Notes under the pieces: generated by a model
Databases searched by the model: none
The model's input: only the letters and a program-made list of their open reading frames with translations
Told to the model about the DNA's origin: nothing
Program-made: the position numbers and the translations under genes
Part shown: positions 12,371 to 24,726 of the stretch, piece after piece
Position numbering within the stretch: the stretch's first letter is position 1
Layout: the number at the start of each line of letters is the position of its first letter
Origin: Onchocerca lupi
Taxonomy: Eukaryota; Nematoda; Chromadorea; Rhabditida; Onchocercidae
Direction: 5' to 3'
Assembly: GCA_028564675.1 (NCBI GenBank)
Contig: JAOVVO010000154.1
Coordinates: 1 to 64,000 of the forward strand
Length of the DNA stretch: 64,000 nt

Positions 12371-12426
12371 CTTACGTAACGCACGTGATAGTCTTAAGAA
12401 TACTGTCACTTACGTAAAACACGTGA
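12371..12426. promoter_or_regulatory. Duplicated TTACGTAA + CACGTG composite element
   Basis: Two copies of CTTACGTAA followed two or three bases later by CACGTG lie at about 12371-12388 and 12409-12426, 38 bases apart and about 650 bases upstream of the GPDH start codon. TTACGTAA is the palindromic site of PAR/ATF-type bZIP factors and CACGTG is the canonical E-box of Myc/TFEB-type bHLH factors (established knowledge). Assigning them to the GPDH promoter is inference. Confidence 0.45.
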
Positions 12427-12498
12427 CAATCTATATCAGTCTCGTGTAATATAAATGTTTATAATGCTATACTTCGTGTTTATTCATTGCTTGATACA

Positions 12499-12599
12499 CA
12501 CTCCTCCGTATCAAAAAAAATTCCGTCGTTGCAAATAGCATTACTGATCGCAAATAGCATCATCAGTACAGCCCTACTGATAGCAGATAGGGAGGAGTG
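12499..12599. repeat. 14-bp inverted repeat around a 73-base loop
   Basis: The arms at 12499-12512 (CACTCCTCCGTATC) and 12586-12599 match at 13 of 14 positions when one is reverse-complemented. The loop contains GCAAATAGCAT twice. It lies about 470 bases upstream of the GPDH start. It could be a hairpin in the outron, a paired regulatory site or a small element remnant. Confidence 0.6.
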
Positions 12600-13070
12600 A
12601 TCTTTGAACTAAAATTACCGACCGTCACCTGCTTTTCATCATTCTCTCTCGTTTTTTCATGCTATTTTTTCATTTTGTTCTTCTAGTTTACTAATCTGCA
12701 TTTCTGAAAAAATAATCGGCTCACATTCGTCTACTAGTGTGCTTTTTTCCCAAATCGAAAAAAGTGGTAAATAATCCTCCGCAATGTCAGGTGTTGATCT
12801 ATGGTGCTCTGGTTAACCTCTAACCCGACAGATTCATTACACTATTCTCACTCATCATCAGAGTGATACTTGTATCTCTTCCTGTGAATGCCAAGTTTTA
12901 TGGTTCTGGATTCATTTAAATTATCCAACTAATATTGATATATTTAGATTTGAGAAGTGGAAATTTTCTTGGAAACTACTTCATTCTTATTTTGTGATTA
13001 ACCAATCAGCGACAGTCACTGAAATTACCTTCCAGCTGAGCAGGCCTAATTCCTCTCCTTAACAGCTAAC

Positions 13071-16000
13071 ATGAGACCCAGAGGACCTATCAAAGTGACA
13101 CTTGTCGGTTCAGGCAATTGGTTCGCTCATTTTTTTTTTTTATTTCTTGGCTAAGAATTGAATTAGCGAAATTTTCGAAAAGAAGATTTCAGTTCGATGC
13201 AGCATTTGAAATCAAAGTAGACACTTCCTGATCCAGAATTTCAGTTTTGCTTCATCGAATATTTGAAAATGATTTGAACTAACTTGAATTTATCTTGCTT
13301 TAGGGGCTCAGCGATTTCGTTAATCATTGGGAAAAATGTTCAGAAGTACGATAATGACTTTGATAGTGTGGTACGCATGTGGGTTTATGAAGAGATAATC
13401 GATGGGATGAAACTTACTGAAATTATCAATACACAGCATGAAAATGTCAAATATCTGCCAGGCAAAAAGCTTCCAGCAAATGTGGTTCGTTATTCTGATT
13501 TTTGCTTTTTTCTTATTTTTTATATAAATTCACCTAGTATTTTTCTCGCGAATGCAAGTATAGTGTACGGCTTATATATAAATAATATTATCAATCATTT
13601 CTGCGAGATTTTTTTCCTTGGAAATGTAGTCTATATTTAGCATGATTAATGATTTCTCGATTTTCGGGCATTGTCCACAACGAAGTATTGAAAGAATATC
13701 AAATCATATGACTTTGCCAATGCATATTCGTTATTTAGATGTCATCAGATACTATCATAAAATTTTGATTGTGGAATCGCTCTTTCGTCAATCACATGGC
13801 GTAAAAACAGCAATTAATCAAACTAATTTGCAGGTAGCTATACCGGACTTACTAACAGCTTGCAAAGGCAGTGACATACTTATATTTGTAATTCCTCATC
13901 AGTTTGTGGACAATGTTTGTGCACAGCTGAAAGGTCATCTGAAAGAAGGCGCTCTTGTAGTTTCCCTCATAAAGGTTATAATATTTGTATGTGGTAGTAG
14001 AAGATTGCACATCTAATAAATAAGACAAAATTTTATTTTATCAAATTATTTGAATTTATTCATATCATAGATAATGAGAATGACAATAGCAATCCAATTG
14101 TTTGAGTTGAAAATTAAATATGCTTCAACAGTTTCAATTCGAAGTTGATTTGTTATGCAAAGCAGCACGATTAAAAGCAAAAACAGAAAATATATTTTAG
14201 GGTTTCATGACGCAAAAGTTGAAAGGTGGAATTCGTTTGGTTACTGAAGAAATTCGCGATTTATTGAATGTCGATACAGCTGTTCTGATGGGTGCGAATT
14301 TGGCTCCCGAAGTGGCAAATGAAGATTTTTGTGAAGCCACTATCGGTAGGTACAGCTGAACTGTCTACCATTCCAAATTTTTTTCGTAAATTTTCGATAT
14401 CAAATGAGATGTAATATTATACATTTATAACACGTTCCTTTAATTATTCTGTGAAAAATATGTACATCCACTAGTTTCTGTATTATTATTTAAGTTATTT
14501 AATAACCATTTTCGCTTAGTCTATCAACTTGATAATTGCAGGCTGCAAAGACCAAAAGGACAGATGGTGTATACTAAAAAAATTGTTTGATACTGACAAT
14601 TTCAAGATTGCTCTAACGGAAGATGCAAATACCGTTGAATTGTGCGGTGGTCTCAAAGTTAGTAATTTTAATTTTTCTGCTCATAACAAGCAAACAAATA
14701 AGATTTTTCAGTTTCAGGTCTTAGAACTATATTATAATACATTTTTTTGTTTGTTGCAGAACATTGTGGCATGTGCTGCAGGCTTTGCTGATGGTCTTGG
14801 TTATGGAAGTAATACAAAATCAGCTATTATTCGATTGGGACTTATGGAAATTACCGTGGTAATTATTATATTAGCTTAATTGCTGGATTTCTTTCAAATA
14901 TCCGAATTAGTAACAGATTAAGCCAAGGACCATAATGCGGGTACATTGAATATCAAAATCTCATATGGAAATTTTATTTCAAAATGCAGGTGCATGAAAA
15001 CTTTTGCTTGGAAAAATTCGAAAACCGAAAACTTCTGTGTATTGCAGTTTGTCGAATTGTTCTATCATGGCTCGAACATTCGAACATTTTTTGAAAGTTG
15101 TGGTATAGCTGATCTCATAGCAACATGTAGTGCTGGCAGAAATCGTAAAATATGCGAAGCATTCGTTAAAACCGGAAAAGTGAGTGAATTGAAAGTATTA
15201 TTTCGAATACTTTGTACTTCATATTTCTGCACTGATTTATTTGCTTTTCTCTTATACTATGTTTTATAGTGAATAATATATCTTTGAATGGCAAGTCTCA
15301 TTTTAGTTTAAGTGCGCCTTGCGCTATATTCCATATTTAACGAAGATCAGAACATTCAGCAAACAGAATATTATCAAAATAAAAGATCGTTGGATGTAGT
15401 TCATTTTATCAGAAATTTTGTTACTTTATTTTGAATTTATTATTTATGTTTCAATCTCCTTGATTTTTGCATCAATTTTACTAGATCAAACACAACCATC
15501 GTCCAATAAATGGTGACTTTAGCAGAAAAGCATTGAAATTTATTTAATTCCATTCTTTTAATTGCTTTTTTAGTCAATCAGAGAATTGGAACAAGAAATG
15601 TTGAATGGACAGAGTGCTCAAGGACCTTTGACAGCTGAAGAAGTTTATCTTATGTTGAAAAAACACAATATGGTTTCAAGGTAACGTGTTTTAAATAGCT
15701 TAACGTAGGTAAATAATCTTATTGAAAAAATCTTGCATGAATTTCATTAACTGTAAAAGCCATAACTTCCTTGTTAGAAAAGGTTTAGCGATGGGTGACT
15801 GTTCATTAAAAAAAATATTTTTTGAGTAAAAACTCAAGATCTAATATAATTTCTGAAAAAGTTCTCAGAGAATTCTGCTAGCCTCATTTTCACAAGAATC
15901 AAAAATTCCTCAAGTAAATTAAATAATTAAACTCTTAAGGATACGGAATCTTTGGAAATCCTTACCAACACGACATTTGTTTTTACTAATGCTTCTATTT

Positions 16001-16131
16001 TTATGCTTGTTTATATTTGTATGTTTCATTTCAGATTTCCATTGTTCTCAGCCGTGCATCAAATATGCCAAGGACATATATCTCCAGATCATTTGGTAAC
16101 ACGTCTTCGTGAGTACCATAATTCGGATTGA
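13071..16131 (+). CDS. gpdh: Glycerol-3-phosphate dehydrogenase [NAD+], cytosolic
   Basis: It interconverts dihydroxyacetone phosphate and sn-glycerol-3-phosphate with NADH, supplying glycerol for osmolyte and lipid synthesis and recycling cytosolic NADH. Nine exons: 13071-13120, 13304-13484, 13834-13974, 14201-14345, 14542-14657, 14760-14858, 15048-15179, 15574-15680, 16035-16131; 355 residues, close to the roughly 350 usual for eukaryotic GPD1. All phases agree. The N-terminal Rossmann signature GSGNWGSAI spans the first intron. Further family blocks are VIPHQFVDNVC, SLIKGFM, VLMGANLAPEVANEDF, the LKNIVACAAGFADGLGYG block with the catalytic lysine, IIRLGLMEIT with the phosphate-binding arginine, and CGIADLIATC. 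The start follows a short 5' leader after CTTAACAG, a plausible trans-splice acceptor. C. elegans has two paralogues, gpdh-1 and gpdh-2; I cannot say which is nearer. Confidence 0.96.
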
Positions 16132-16463
16132 GAAGCCTGCAGATTTTAAAAATATTTGTTTACTATTGCTGTAAAAGTTAATCTCAGCGAATCTAGCTAT
16201 CATCTTCATTTTAGTGCATGTTTTCAATGCTTGTAATCTCATAAAAGTTCCATAGTTCATTGGTATGGTTTCGTCACTTATATCCATATATTTGTATAGT
16301 TTCCGGAAATTATTTTAATAGTTTGATTGTCATCTTTTCAATATTTTCTTCCTTTGATATACCTATGAAAAAGTCCATTTTCATTCGAGTTCCAGTAACA
16401 AAAAAAAAAAATGTGTTTTTATGATTTATCCTTTTTTCAGGAACTGTGCTTTTCATATAGAAA

Positions 16464-16528
16464 AGTGACTAAAGATTATTTTTAATCATATGAAAAGCCA
16501 AATAGTGACTAAAGATTATTTTTAATCA
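16464..16528. repeat. 25-bp direct repeat, two copies
   Basis: AGTGACTAAAGATTATTTTT plus five further bases occurs at 16464-16488 and again at 16504-16528, with an internal GATTATTTTTAATC palindrome. It lies about 330 bases after the GPDH stop codon, probably in or just past its 3' UTR. Confidence 0.85.
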
Positions 16529-19500
16529 CTTATTGAATAATCATTAATACTAATTTGGTCTTTTTTCCCTTTTGACAGTTTTGTGCTTGAACTTCCTGAC
16601 ATCTTCAGGTCTCTGTTTTCTGATCTTCCGATATTATAGTTACAATTCTCTGTCTAATTTCAATAGAAGCCGGTGATAATTTTCATGCAAAGTGATAATA
16701 CCTTAAAAAGATACATTAGAAGTTTTATTTTAATTTGTATCTGCATCGTTTCTTTTTTTTACCATTTATTGCGTTCATTTTTTGACGAAACTAAGGGAAT
16801 GGAATGCTTAAGCTTCATAATCAGCGATAATCACTTTAAATTGAAATATCAATATCGATTTATATGTTAGTGAAATGCTTTTATTTTTGTGATTTTCATC
16901 AGTTTATTTATTTTTTCAAATAAAAACTAGCTGCAAGACAGTTGGACGAACTTGATTGATTTGTGAGCATCTGAACAATTTTTATGTCAATAAGTCTTTA
17001 TTAGAGTAGGTGCTAGTTTGTCTTTTATTAAATAATGGGATGCATGGATTAGTTCTAGGCTGTATTAATCACCACTGATGAGTGCATATGGGGATATTTT
17101 CCGGTTGAAAATTCGAAAAAAAAAAAACGTACTTATACTGAACTGGAAAGAATACTGAACTCGTGTTTGGTTGAATAAAAATATTTCACCATGCCATTTT
17201 AAATTATGTGAAATTTGACAAAGCCATAGACTGAAATAAATTCAAAAGATCATAAATTAGTTGACGATGAATAATATAGGAGGATACTGGAAGCAAATGG
17301 TAAAATTTGAATGTGCCGTATCAAATTATAGCGGGAAGATATCTGTTGCTTTTCAAGAACTCCACAATTCTCGCCAGATAGAAAAAAAGTATTTTGCATA
17401 AGTGTTATATCATTCACATCATTGAACAGACTACTGCATCATGAAAATTGCAGCACAAGTTATATGATAATGCTACTTCCATCCAAAAATCCTCTTGTTT
17501 AGGAAGCCATTGCATTGGAGCTAATTTCAAATTCTGTAATGTTCCTGTTACGCCCAAAATTTATTGGCATTCATTGTGCGAAAAGTTTCGGAGAAAATTT
17601 GAAATATAAGCTATCGAGGAAAATAATGGGAAAACTATGGGAAAAGCAGAGTTCACGTTATTTGAATGTATAGAAATCAATAAGGTAATTATCTTAATTA
17701 CTTCTTATTAAAGAAGCGACAATATGTTTGACGAAATTGACTGGAAGATGGTTGCAATGCAGAAATCATCCCGCAAATTCCTATACTTCAACTAATTAAT
17801 TAAGTAGTAAAGAAGATAGCTGCTATAAGTCAGAATATCTTGAATTAAGTTTGAGATTTAACGACTCTAAGCTGAAATGTATTAAACTAAATTAAATTCA
17901 ATATAGAAACACTTAAAAAATGATGATCTATTAATATAAGATTCATGTTTATATGCAAAATAGTCTTTACTGATATTTTTAAGAGGAAAATAATTAAGAC
18001 TGAGCATTGCAGGGAATATGAATTCATGCATGAAAAGTTGCAAATTTGTGTAGCACGTAGGAGTGCTGTTTGTTAAATAAGGGAAAAAGCAAGAAGGTCT
18101 TTTAATTTGGATGACTACTAAATTTAAATTTGCATCAATTGTTGCGACCAAAAAGTTTTCATTCAATTGAATTTGGAAATTATGATGAATTCATGCTCCG
18201 ATTTGCAATCTTTTCAGCCTATTTACAAATTAAATTCATTTTCATTTATTCATTCTTTATATAAAATTTGTCTTGACTTTTCTTTATTCCAGAATTTACT
18301 ACTACTCCCGGCACTACTTCGTTTTCAAAACTTCTCAAAACTAAATATCGACAACATCAGAATCGTACTATCGCTACTTATTTTCTCCTGGCCATTTATT
18401 AGCAATTTTAATTTAAACAATTTCCATCTAATAATTTGAAAACTTAATTCGAATTCTCCTTCCTTCTTATTCACTTATGTTACTTCTAATAATATCAATG
18501 TTAATCGAATTTCGTATACAAATATCAAAGGTACGCTGCATGCTTTAAGAAGTTGCAAGATGATTGCAACTTAGTTTTTTTTTCAGTGATTTTGCATGAT
18601 ATTTTCCTGCATTAGAAAATGATTGTTTACTGTGAAAAATTGAAAATATTCGATTTGTTATTGTTAGTGATAGTGCTTGAAGCGCTGTGTTCGTAGTTTT
18701 CTTAAATCATATTGTTTGTTTTAAAGTATTGTGTTTTTTGCAGTAGCCACGGGGAAATCAGAATATAATTAAAAGGAAGAACTGATAATGACTGAACCGG
18801 TTCGTTCATTTATATGTTCGTTTGTGAAGATCATCAAACTACTGCTCTTCAATGCCTGCTCAAACAAAGTGAAGTGAAATTTTTTGGGAAACTTAAAAAT
18901 GACGACGATAGGACGCAAGTCAACTTCATCTTACATGCCATATGTCCACAATTACTGATTTATGGTTTTTACTATGGTAGATAGGTACATTAATTACCGA
19001 TTTTGACTCGTACTCCATCTTTCATTTCTTCCTTTCTCTTCTCGTCTTGCCTTCCAGATTTCTACTACAAATACTTCGAAAACTGTTGCTGCTATCTCTG
19101 AAAAATGCCATTGCCCCTTTTCTAATAATTTCAATTTTTCAAATTACCCCTTTTTAAAATTTCAAACTTTTGAATTCTTTTGGAATGTATTTACAGCTCA
19201 ATGATTTAAATATTATCACTAATTCTATTAAATTTCGTCCTTTCATAAAATTCAAAATATTTTTTTGCTTGTATGCAAATTGCAAGTTTTGAATGATTAT
19301 GGGAAGCAGTGAGAGTGTGTTTCAAAAGCTTCACCAAAACTCTGAAAGCTTTTTTTCATCTTTTTAAGTTTACCTGCAATATATTATTTCTGAAACTTCC
19401 AAGGAAAATTTATCTGCAATAAATCATTTCTGAATCTATGAAATGAATTCAAAATAAAAATATTTAAATTAGGTACATTCGAATTGTAGCCATATTTAAA

Positions 19501-21198
19501 TGATTTTAATAAGAAATCAATTAAATGTTTAAATTAGCAAATGCAAACTCACAGATCAATGAAAAAGACTGAAAAAAAAAGATATGTTTCATTGACGTAT
19601 TTTTCTGAATTTTTTTGATCATACTTATTAAGAATTACAAATTTATTAGTGCTAAAACTGTTGCTACTCTTATATTATCGTTATCACTACTATAAGTACT
19701 TTACAATACCCGTTATCACTTACTTTATTACTATCAGAAGACTGATTTCATATCAAATTAGATTAAGAGGAATATTTAATACCAAAAAATTAATTGGGTG
19801 TCCAACTATTCTTTGTGTATTGTAATTACCTAATTTAGCAATATGAAAATATGTATTGCAATCTGATAGTTCAAAAAAAGCATCCATTAGCATAAATGAA
19901 GTACGCAAATTTAGATTGCAAACATTCTAGAAAGTTGCGAAAAAATCAGTTTTGAATATCAATGAATAGATGGATTACAAATCTCATTAAAGCTCTGCAC
20001 TTCGATTGAAATTCCCCGAAACTAATCCCTTGGAAAGTTTTTCAAATTGTCAAACAATAACTAATCAAGAAGAGATGGTGGATGAAAAATTTATTTCTTT
20101 CATAGCAAATTCCATTCCTGAAATTTCAGAAACTTATATGAGAATCTAAAATATCGATTAAAGAAATAGAACTTTGTAATTTTTTAAAAAGCAGTCTGCA
20201 AATTATTTCAATTGAAGTCTAAAAATATGATCTGATTGTACAATATGAATAGCTTTTTACAATAGTAAATTTGTGAGATTCTATAGGGAAATTCCCATTG
20301 ATTGCTTCTAAAGTGTATTATAGTTTGACTGTTTTTTAGTAAGTAATAAATTTTTTTAGTAATTAACTTTTGGTAATTAGTAAAATTGAAAGAAACTAAC
20401 CAGAAATAGCTATTATTGTAGCCAAGTTACTGTAATACTGTTAGTAATAGTTCTAGTAACAGTGAATTGAAAGAACAATATCGTTTACATGTTCTTTTCG
20501 TGATCACTTATGATAAAAAGGGATTTTAAAAGTGATTACCCCAACTATTACCCTGTCTTTTCAATATAAAGTACCGGTTATCCCTTAATTTCCTCAAGCT
20601 GAGCAAATCCCGAACAATTAACTGATGAAGTGATTACTGTGATTACCCTGACTATCTATTGTATGATTTCGAATTACTGAAATATCCTTTGAAGTTGCAG
20701 AGATATTTTATGTCCAGAATTATTTTGTCGTTTGTCGAGATGATGAGTTCTCTGATATAAGCAATGGATTCTTCAAGATCAAGCCATATATGGAAATATA
20801 TATACCCAGTTATTCAGTTTATGTTTCTGCTACTTCGCAGTTCAAACCTCTTTGAAATGCGACGCACAAGCGATGTCGAAGCGATGTATATTTTTCTTAG
20901 AGAAAAAGACCTGAATAGTTTTTCGAGAAAAATAAAATCACTGCTTAGGGTTTGCAGGATATAGAACGTATCAAAGAAAACTTTTCCTAAAATTTTCATT
21001 TCTGATTTCCTGGAATAATTTATTCAATCTAAGAGCAGGAGCTGTTCTGGAAGTTATCTAAGTGAAATTTGCATATTTTAAAAAATATGGGAATGCAGCA
21101 GAAATCAACAGAATTTTATATAATATTTTCATTGATTCATTGATTGAGTAGCAGATCGAATGGCGCAGAATGTCTTCGAAAGATGAGGTGAGAGATAG

Positions 21199-21224
21199 AT
21201 GCATGAATGCATGCATTCATGCAT
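21199..21224. repeat. Perfect 26-bp palindrome
   Basis: The sequence ATGCATGAATGCA followed by its reverse complement forms a perfect dyad built from ATGCAT units. It lies about 150 bases before the candidate gene at 21375 and could be a symmetrical protein-binding site. Confidence 0.85.
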
Positions 21225-21374
21225 GCACAAGTAGAATGCTGCTATCATTGGCATAATAATAATAGTAATAATAATTCGTTATAACTAATAAATGCCCTTG
21301 GAAGAGGCAAAGAAAAACGATCACCGTTTGGTCAATCACCAATGGCTTGCAAGGATAGGTAGAAAGGTGAATGA

Positions 21375-21786
21375 ATGGTTTGTTTAGGTACGTTCATACG
21401 GTTTGCAGCATTGCTCGTCGCTCTTCCTTCGGGTCATGAGGAGGGCAAGGTGAGCTGACTGTTGATTGTCTAGACGATAGAACAAACTTGGACTGCTGGA
21501 CGATGCATGGCAGGTAGGTTTTTAAGAAGGCTCGAATGCAGGGATTGCAGTTGCAAACTTCTGCGATCGAGGGACAGAGCAGCGTTGCAGAAGAGAGAGA
21601 TAGTGCGCGAAGGGCATTAGGGGTGGAGAAGAGTTTTGTATAATTCAATGTTCAAACAAAGGTCACCGACATGCACAACAGAACATCGGTATCAGCAGCA
21701 GCAGCAGCACCTCTGATATCATCGATAATACCGAGCATGTTGTTAGTACTGGTGACGGAAATATTTCAGCCTTGTTGAGCCATTGA
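21375..21786 (+). CDS. Candidate small secreted protein, three exons
   Basis: Not recognised. Exons 21375-21449, 21551-21622 and 21682-21786 join in phase 0 with introns of 101 and 59 bases, giving 83 residues. The first exon is a textbook signal peptide (MVCLGTFIRFAALLVALPSG) ending at donor CAAG|GTGAGC. The rest is small, acidic and Ser-rich (GQSSVAEERDSARR, SSSSSTSDIIDN), with no cysteines after the signal. The segment is richer in G+C than its flanks. Weak points: the second donor (GGG|GTGGAG) is not strong, other frames are also open across the third exon, and a separate coding-like stretch follows at about 21791-21950 (HAADHLISVITMHPEFF) that this model does not use. Confidence 0.37.
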
Positions 21787-24384
21787 TCGTTTGAAGCATC
21801 GTCCTAAATTCTTGACCAGTCCGTTTATTCTTCATGCTGCCGATCACCTGATCAGTGTCATCACTATGCATCCAGAATTTTTTCGTGGTCAGGCAATGGA
21901 AGCAACGTTAGGAAGCATTTTCTCTCTAATCGTCACCAATGTGTTTCTTCATTTGATCATTGATTTAATTGCTCATTTCCTCATTTATTCATTTCATTGT
22001 TTTATCTATCCCTTAGCGCATTTACAATTGAAAATATCATCGATATGAACGTACAATTGCAATCGATTCGAGTAATCATTTTGGTCCTTCAACAGATGAC
22101 TACACAACGAACAGTTATTATCGAAATAAAAGTCTTTTGAAATTCTAAATTACTGAGATGCTTTGTTTATTTCTATGCAGTTGTATCTACTTATTGCTTC
22201 ATGAATTCCCGTGTAATCTTTTAGCTCCAAACGATGGATGATATTTGGGAATTCTGGATTCGCAACACTGATGCCGCGTCAAGATTTCAATGCTAAACAC
22301 ATATCATCTTAAGAACAAATCAAATATCATTATTTTAAAAATTGGGCCTTTTCATTGAGGTTTATACTAGCATCGTCATCCTTTAGATTGAATTTGAGTA
22401 TCTAATTTCTGTCAGTCGATCTACTCAACACTAATGAAATTAGCATAGTTTAATGACCACGACATTTTCTTATCTTTATTAAATTTTCTTATCATTATCT
22501 TTATTATTCTTCTCATCTTTTAAATCTTACGCTTCAATGATATTCAATATATTTTATGTGCTTTTTGTACATCATCTACAGGAAAGGAAATTTTGTTCTG
22601 TTAGATTACATCTTACAGCACCAGCAATTTCAGTACTTTTGAGATTTCAAACTTTTTCTTTCAACAAAGTTTCAGTCGTGATGCTTAAATTTGTTTAGCT
22701 GATTATTGTTATGAGTGAAATTATGGCACAGTTCAGTATATCATTCCAATATTTATGCAAAATTGTTTACAATTATTGAGCTAAACAATAATCTAAGATG
22801 GAAATATCGAATGCTTTAAGGTTTCATCGCTAGCAGTGTGCAGTAGCTACCGCTTCATGAACCATGACAGATAAAATACTATTTCATTTGCTGTGGTTAC
22901 GTGCGTCAGTTACGTCAATGACGTCAATCTCAGAGAACTGTGACTATAGTTGAGATATTACCTAAATTCATTTCCTTCTTTTTCACCGGATTTTCTTGGA
23001 ACGACCGGAATTGTCAAAGATTTTTCTTTGATCTCCTATTCAGAACGGTTGCGAGTAGTTTTGTTAACTTCAGAATGCTGCATCGAATAGTCTTCTGATT
23101 TCCGATAGAATCGGAAAAATGTGTGAACTGCCAATTTTTATCACTGTTACAATATTTCTTTCAAGTTTTTCTGTTTTTTCACAATTCGCAGTTTCAGGAT
23201 TCATTTCCACTAAATAAGTCGGAAACAGAATTACTACTGAATATAAGGATGATAAAAGGAATGATAGATTAAATACTTTCTTGGAATGATAATAATTCTT
23301 CAATCACATAATTCCTGTAGTTTTTCTCTCTCTCCTCTCTGTTTCTTCCTTTCTTTCTTTCTTATTCTTTCTCTCTCAGTAACACAATTAGAATTAGGTT
23401 ATTTGTGAATATATACCGGGTAAACAGTTTTCATCGTCCGAATTTTATTATTAACATGTTTGTTTATTCCTCACTTTCATTAGTATTGTCTTCTATCATA
23501 TAATTATTAATAGTTTTCTGTTAATTAATCTGTTAAAAACAGTTCAAAACTTATCTTAATGAATCAGCAGAGTTAGCGGAGAAATAATTTCATATCCCTC
23601 CTTCTCACGTGGTCTGCGTGAGTAAACAGTTGTATTTTGAATCAAAATAAATTAAGCATTTACCAACAAAACTCTAAATCTGTCATATTTATACTAACTA
23701 AGCATTAGTTGCAAAAGGTCACTGAAATTTATAGAATTGCTTATTCTTTGCATAAAGTTCACCTTAATCTATGGTCATTGGTCACTCGTTAATCTACAAC
23801 AAACTTGAGAAGAATAATATTGAATTAATGGAGTAATGAAAATAATTCGATCATTTTCCTCGCATTCGATCGGTTTTTATGATAGAAATGCAGCATAAAC
23901 TTCATCTAGCAATAGAAAAAATTGCAAATATTTGAGCATATGTTATATTGATTCGTCAATTATAAATAAATATTAAAAGAAGAATTTTGTTTCCATTCCC
24001 ACAACAATCTCAAAATCTATCTATTATTATCTTTTTGTATATAAGCTATTAAAAAAAAAGTTTTCCTCTCCGAATTCATTTTGTGTTATCCTTAAACAAA
24101 TCTTCTCAGTTTTCTTTCTCAAAATAAAATATTTAAAAAATCGAAAATAAAAAAGAAATTTTGCTGAATGATGAAGTAAATAAAAGTGGAAAATTGAAAT
24201 GAACATTCTGAATAGAATCTCGAGGTAAACATTGTTGTGTACCAATCTTTCCACATTCCTTTTCTGATCATAGTAGCTTTAAATTATTCAATCTAAACTT
24301 TTAACGTCGATTTTTTTGAAATTGTTCATTTCTTCTATCATTTTCATCCATATTTATGAGTTACAGAGGTCAAATTATTGCTTT
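21787..24384. other. Region without confident genes
   Basis: The stretch at 21791-21950 (plus) looks protein-coding but cannot be placed in a model. A CRE-like cluster lies at 22895-22927. A long pyrimidine tract at about 23320-23379 ends in CTCTCAG and resembles a splice acceptor without a following exon. A 77-codon minus-strand frame at 23070-23303 has a hydrophobic N-terminal part but no further support. Confidence 0.45.
22895..22927. promoter_or_regulatory. Cluster of ATF/CREB-type sites
   Basis: Within 33 bases there are GTTACGTG, TTACGTCA and a perfect TGACGTCA (22919-22926), the consensus CRE bound by CREB/ATF bZIP dimers. No gene start is recognised nearby, so this is a motif observation only. 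Confidence 0.35.
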
Positions 24385-24726
24385 TTATCGCATGTGACAA
24401 ATGGTAAAAAACAGAGTGATATGGCGCAGGAGCTGACCTTTACTGCTAGTTATTAATGAAAAATGATATTCAAGTATCGTAGATGCTGAACTTTTCACCG
24501 AGTGATATTTGCTGGAGGATGGTTCAGCTTCTTGTGTCTCGCAATAGCTTTGACCTTTTCTCGTAACCTTTCGGACCTTCAAAAAAAACTGAAAAAGACA
24601 GACGTGAACCATTTCTCCAACAAGAAACTTTCCTATTTTCCAACCTTTCCCTTCTTGTAGCCAGCTAGCTGCAAATGCCGATATATCTAGATGAAGTTGA
24701 AGAAAGATTGCAGAAAATGTCTGCAA
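24385..24726 (-). CDS. Hypothetical 113-residue frame
   Basis: An open frame of 113 codons in A+T-rich DNA, preceded on its strand by a good acceptor (TTGCTTGCAG) at its start. The product contains a basic middle (VRKVTRKGQSYCETQEAEP) and a serine-rich stretch. It may be one or two real exons of a larger minus-strand gene; another candidate minus-strand first exon begins at 25294. No homology recognised. Confidence 0.2.
   Translation of the reverse strand: MQTFSAIFLQLHLDISAFAASWLQEGKGWKIGKFLVGEMVHVCLFQFFLKVRKVTRKGQSYCETQEAEPSSSKYHSVKSSASTILEYHFSLITSSKGQLLRHITLFFTICHMR

Larger units (their letters stand above)
16132..21374. other. Region downstream of GPDH without confident genes
   Basis: It holds the GPDH 3' end and A+T-rich DNA. 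At 16448-16528 an 11-bp inverted repeat (GCTTTTCATAT / ATATGAAAAGC) and two direct copies of a 25-bp unit (16464 and 16504) occur together. Short frames are present but have no supporting splice sites. The 26-bp palindrome at 21199-21224 is near its end. Confidence 0.5.
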
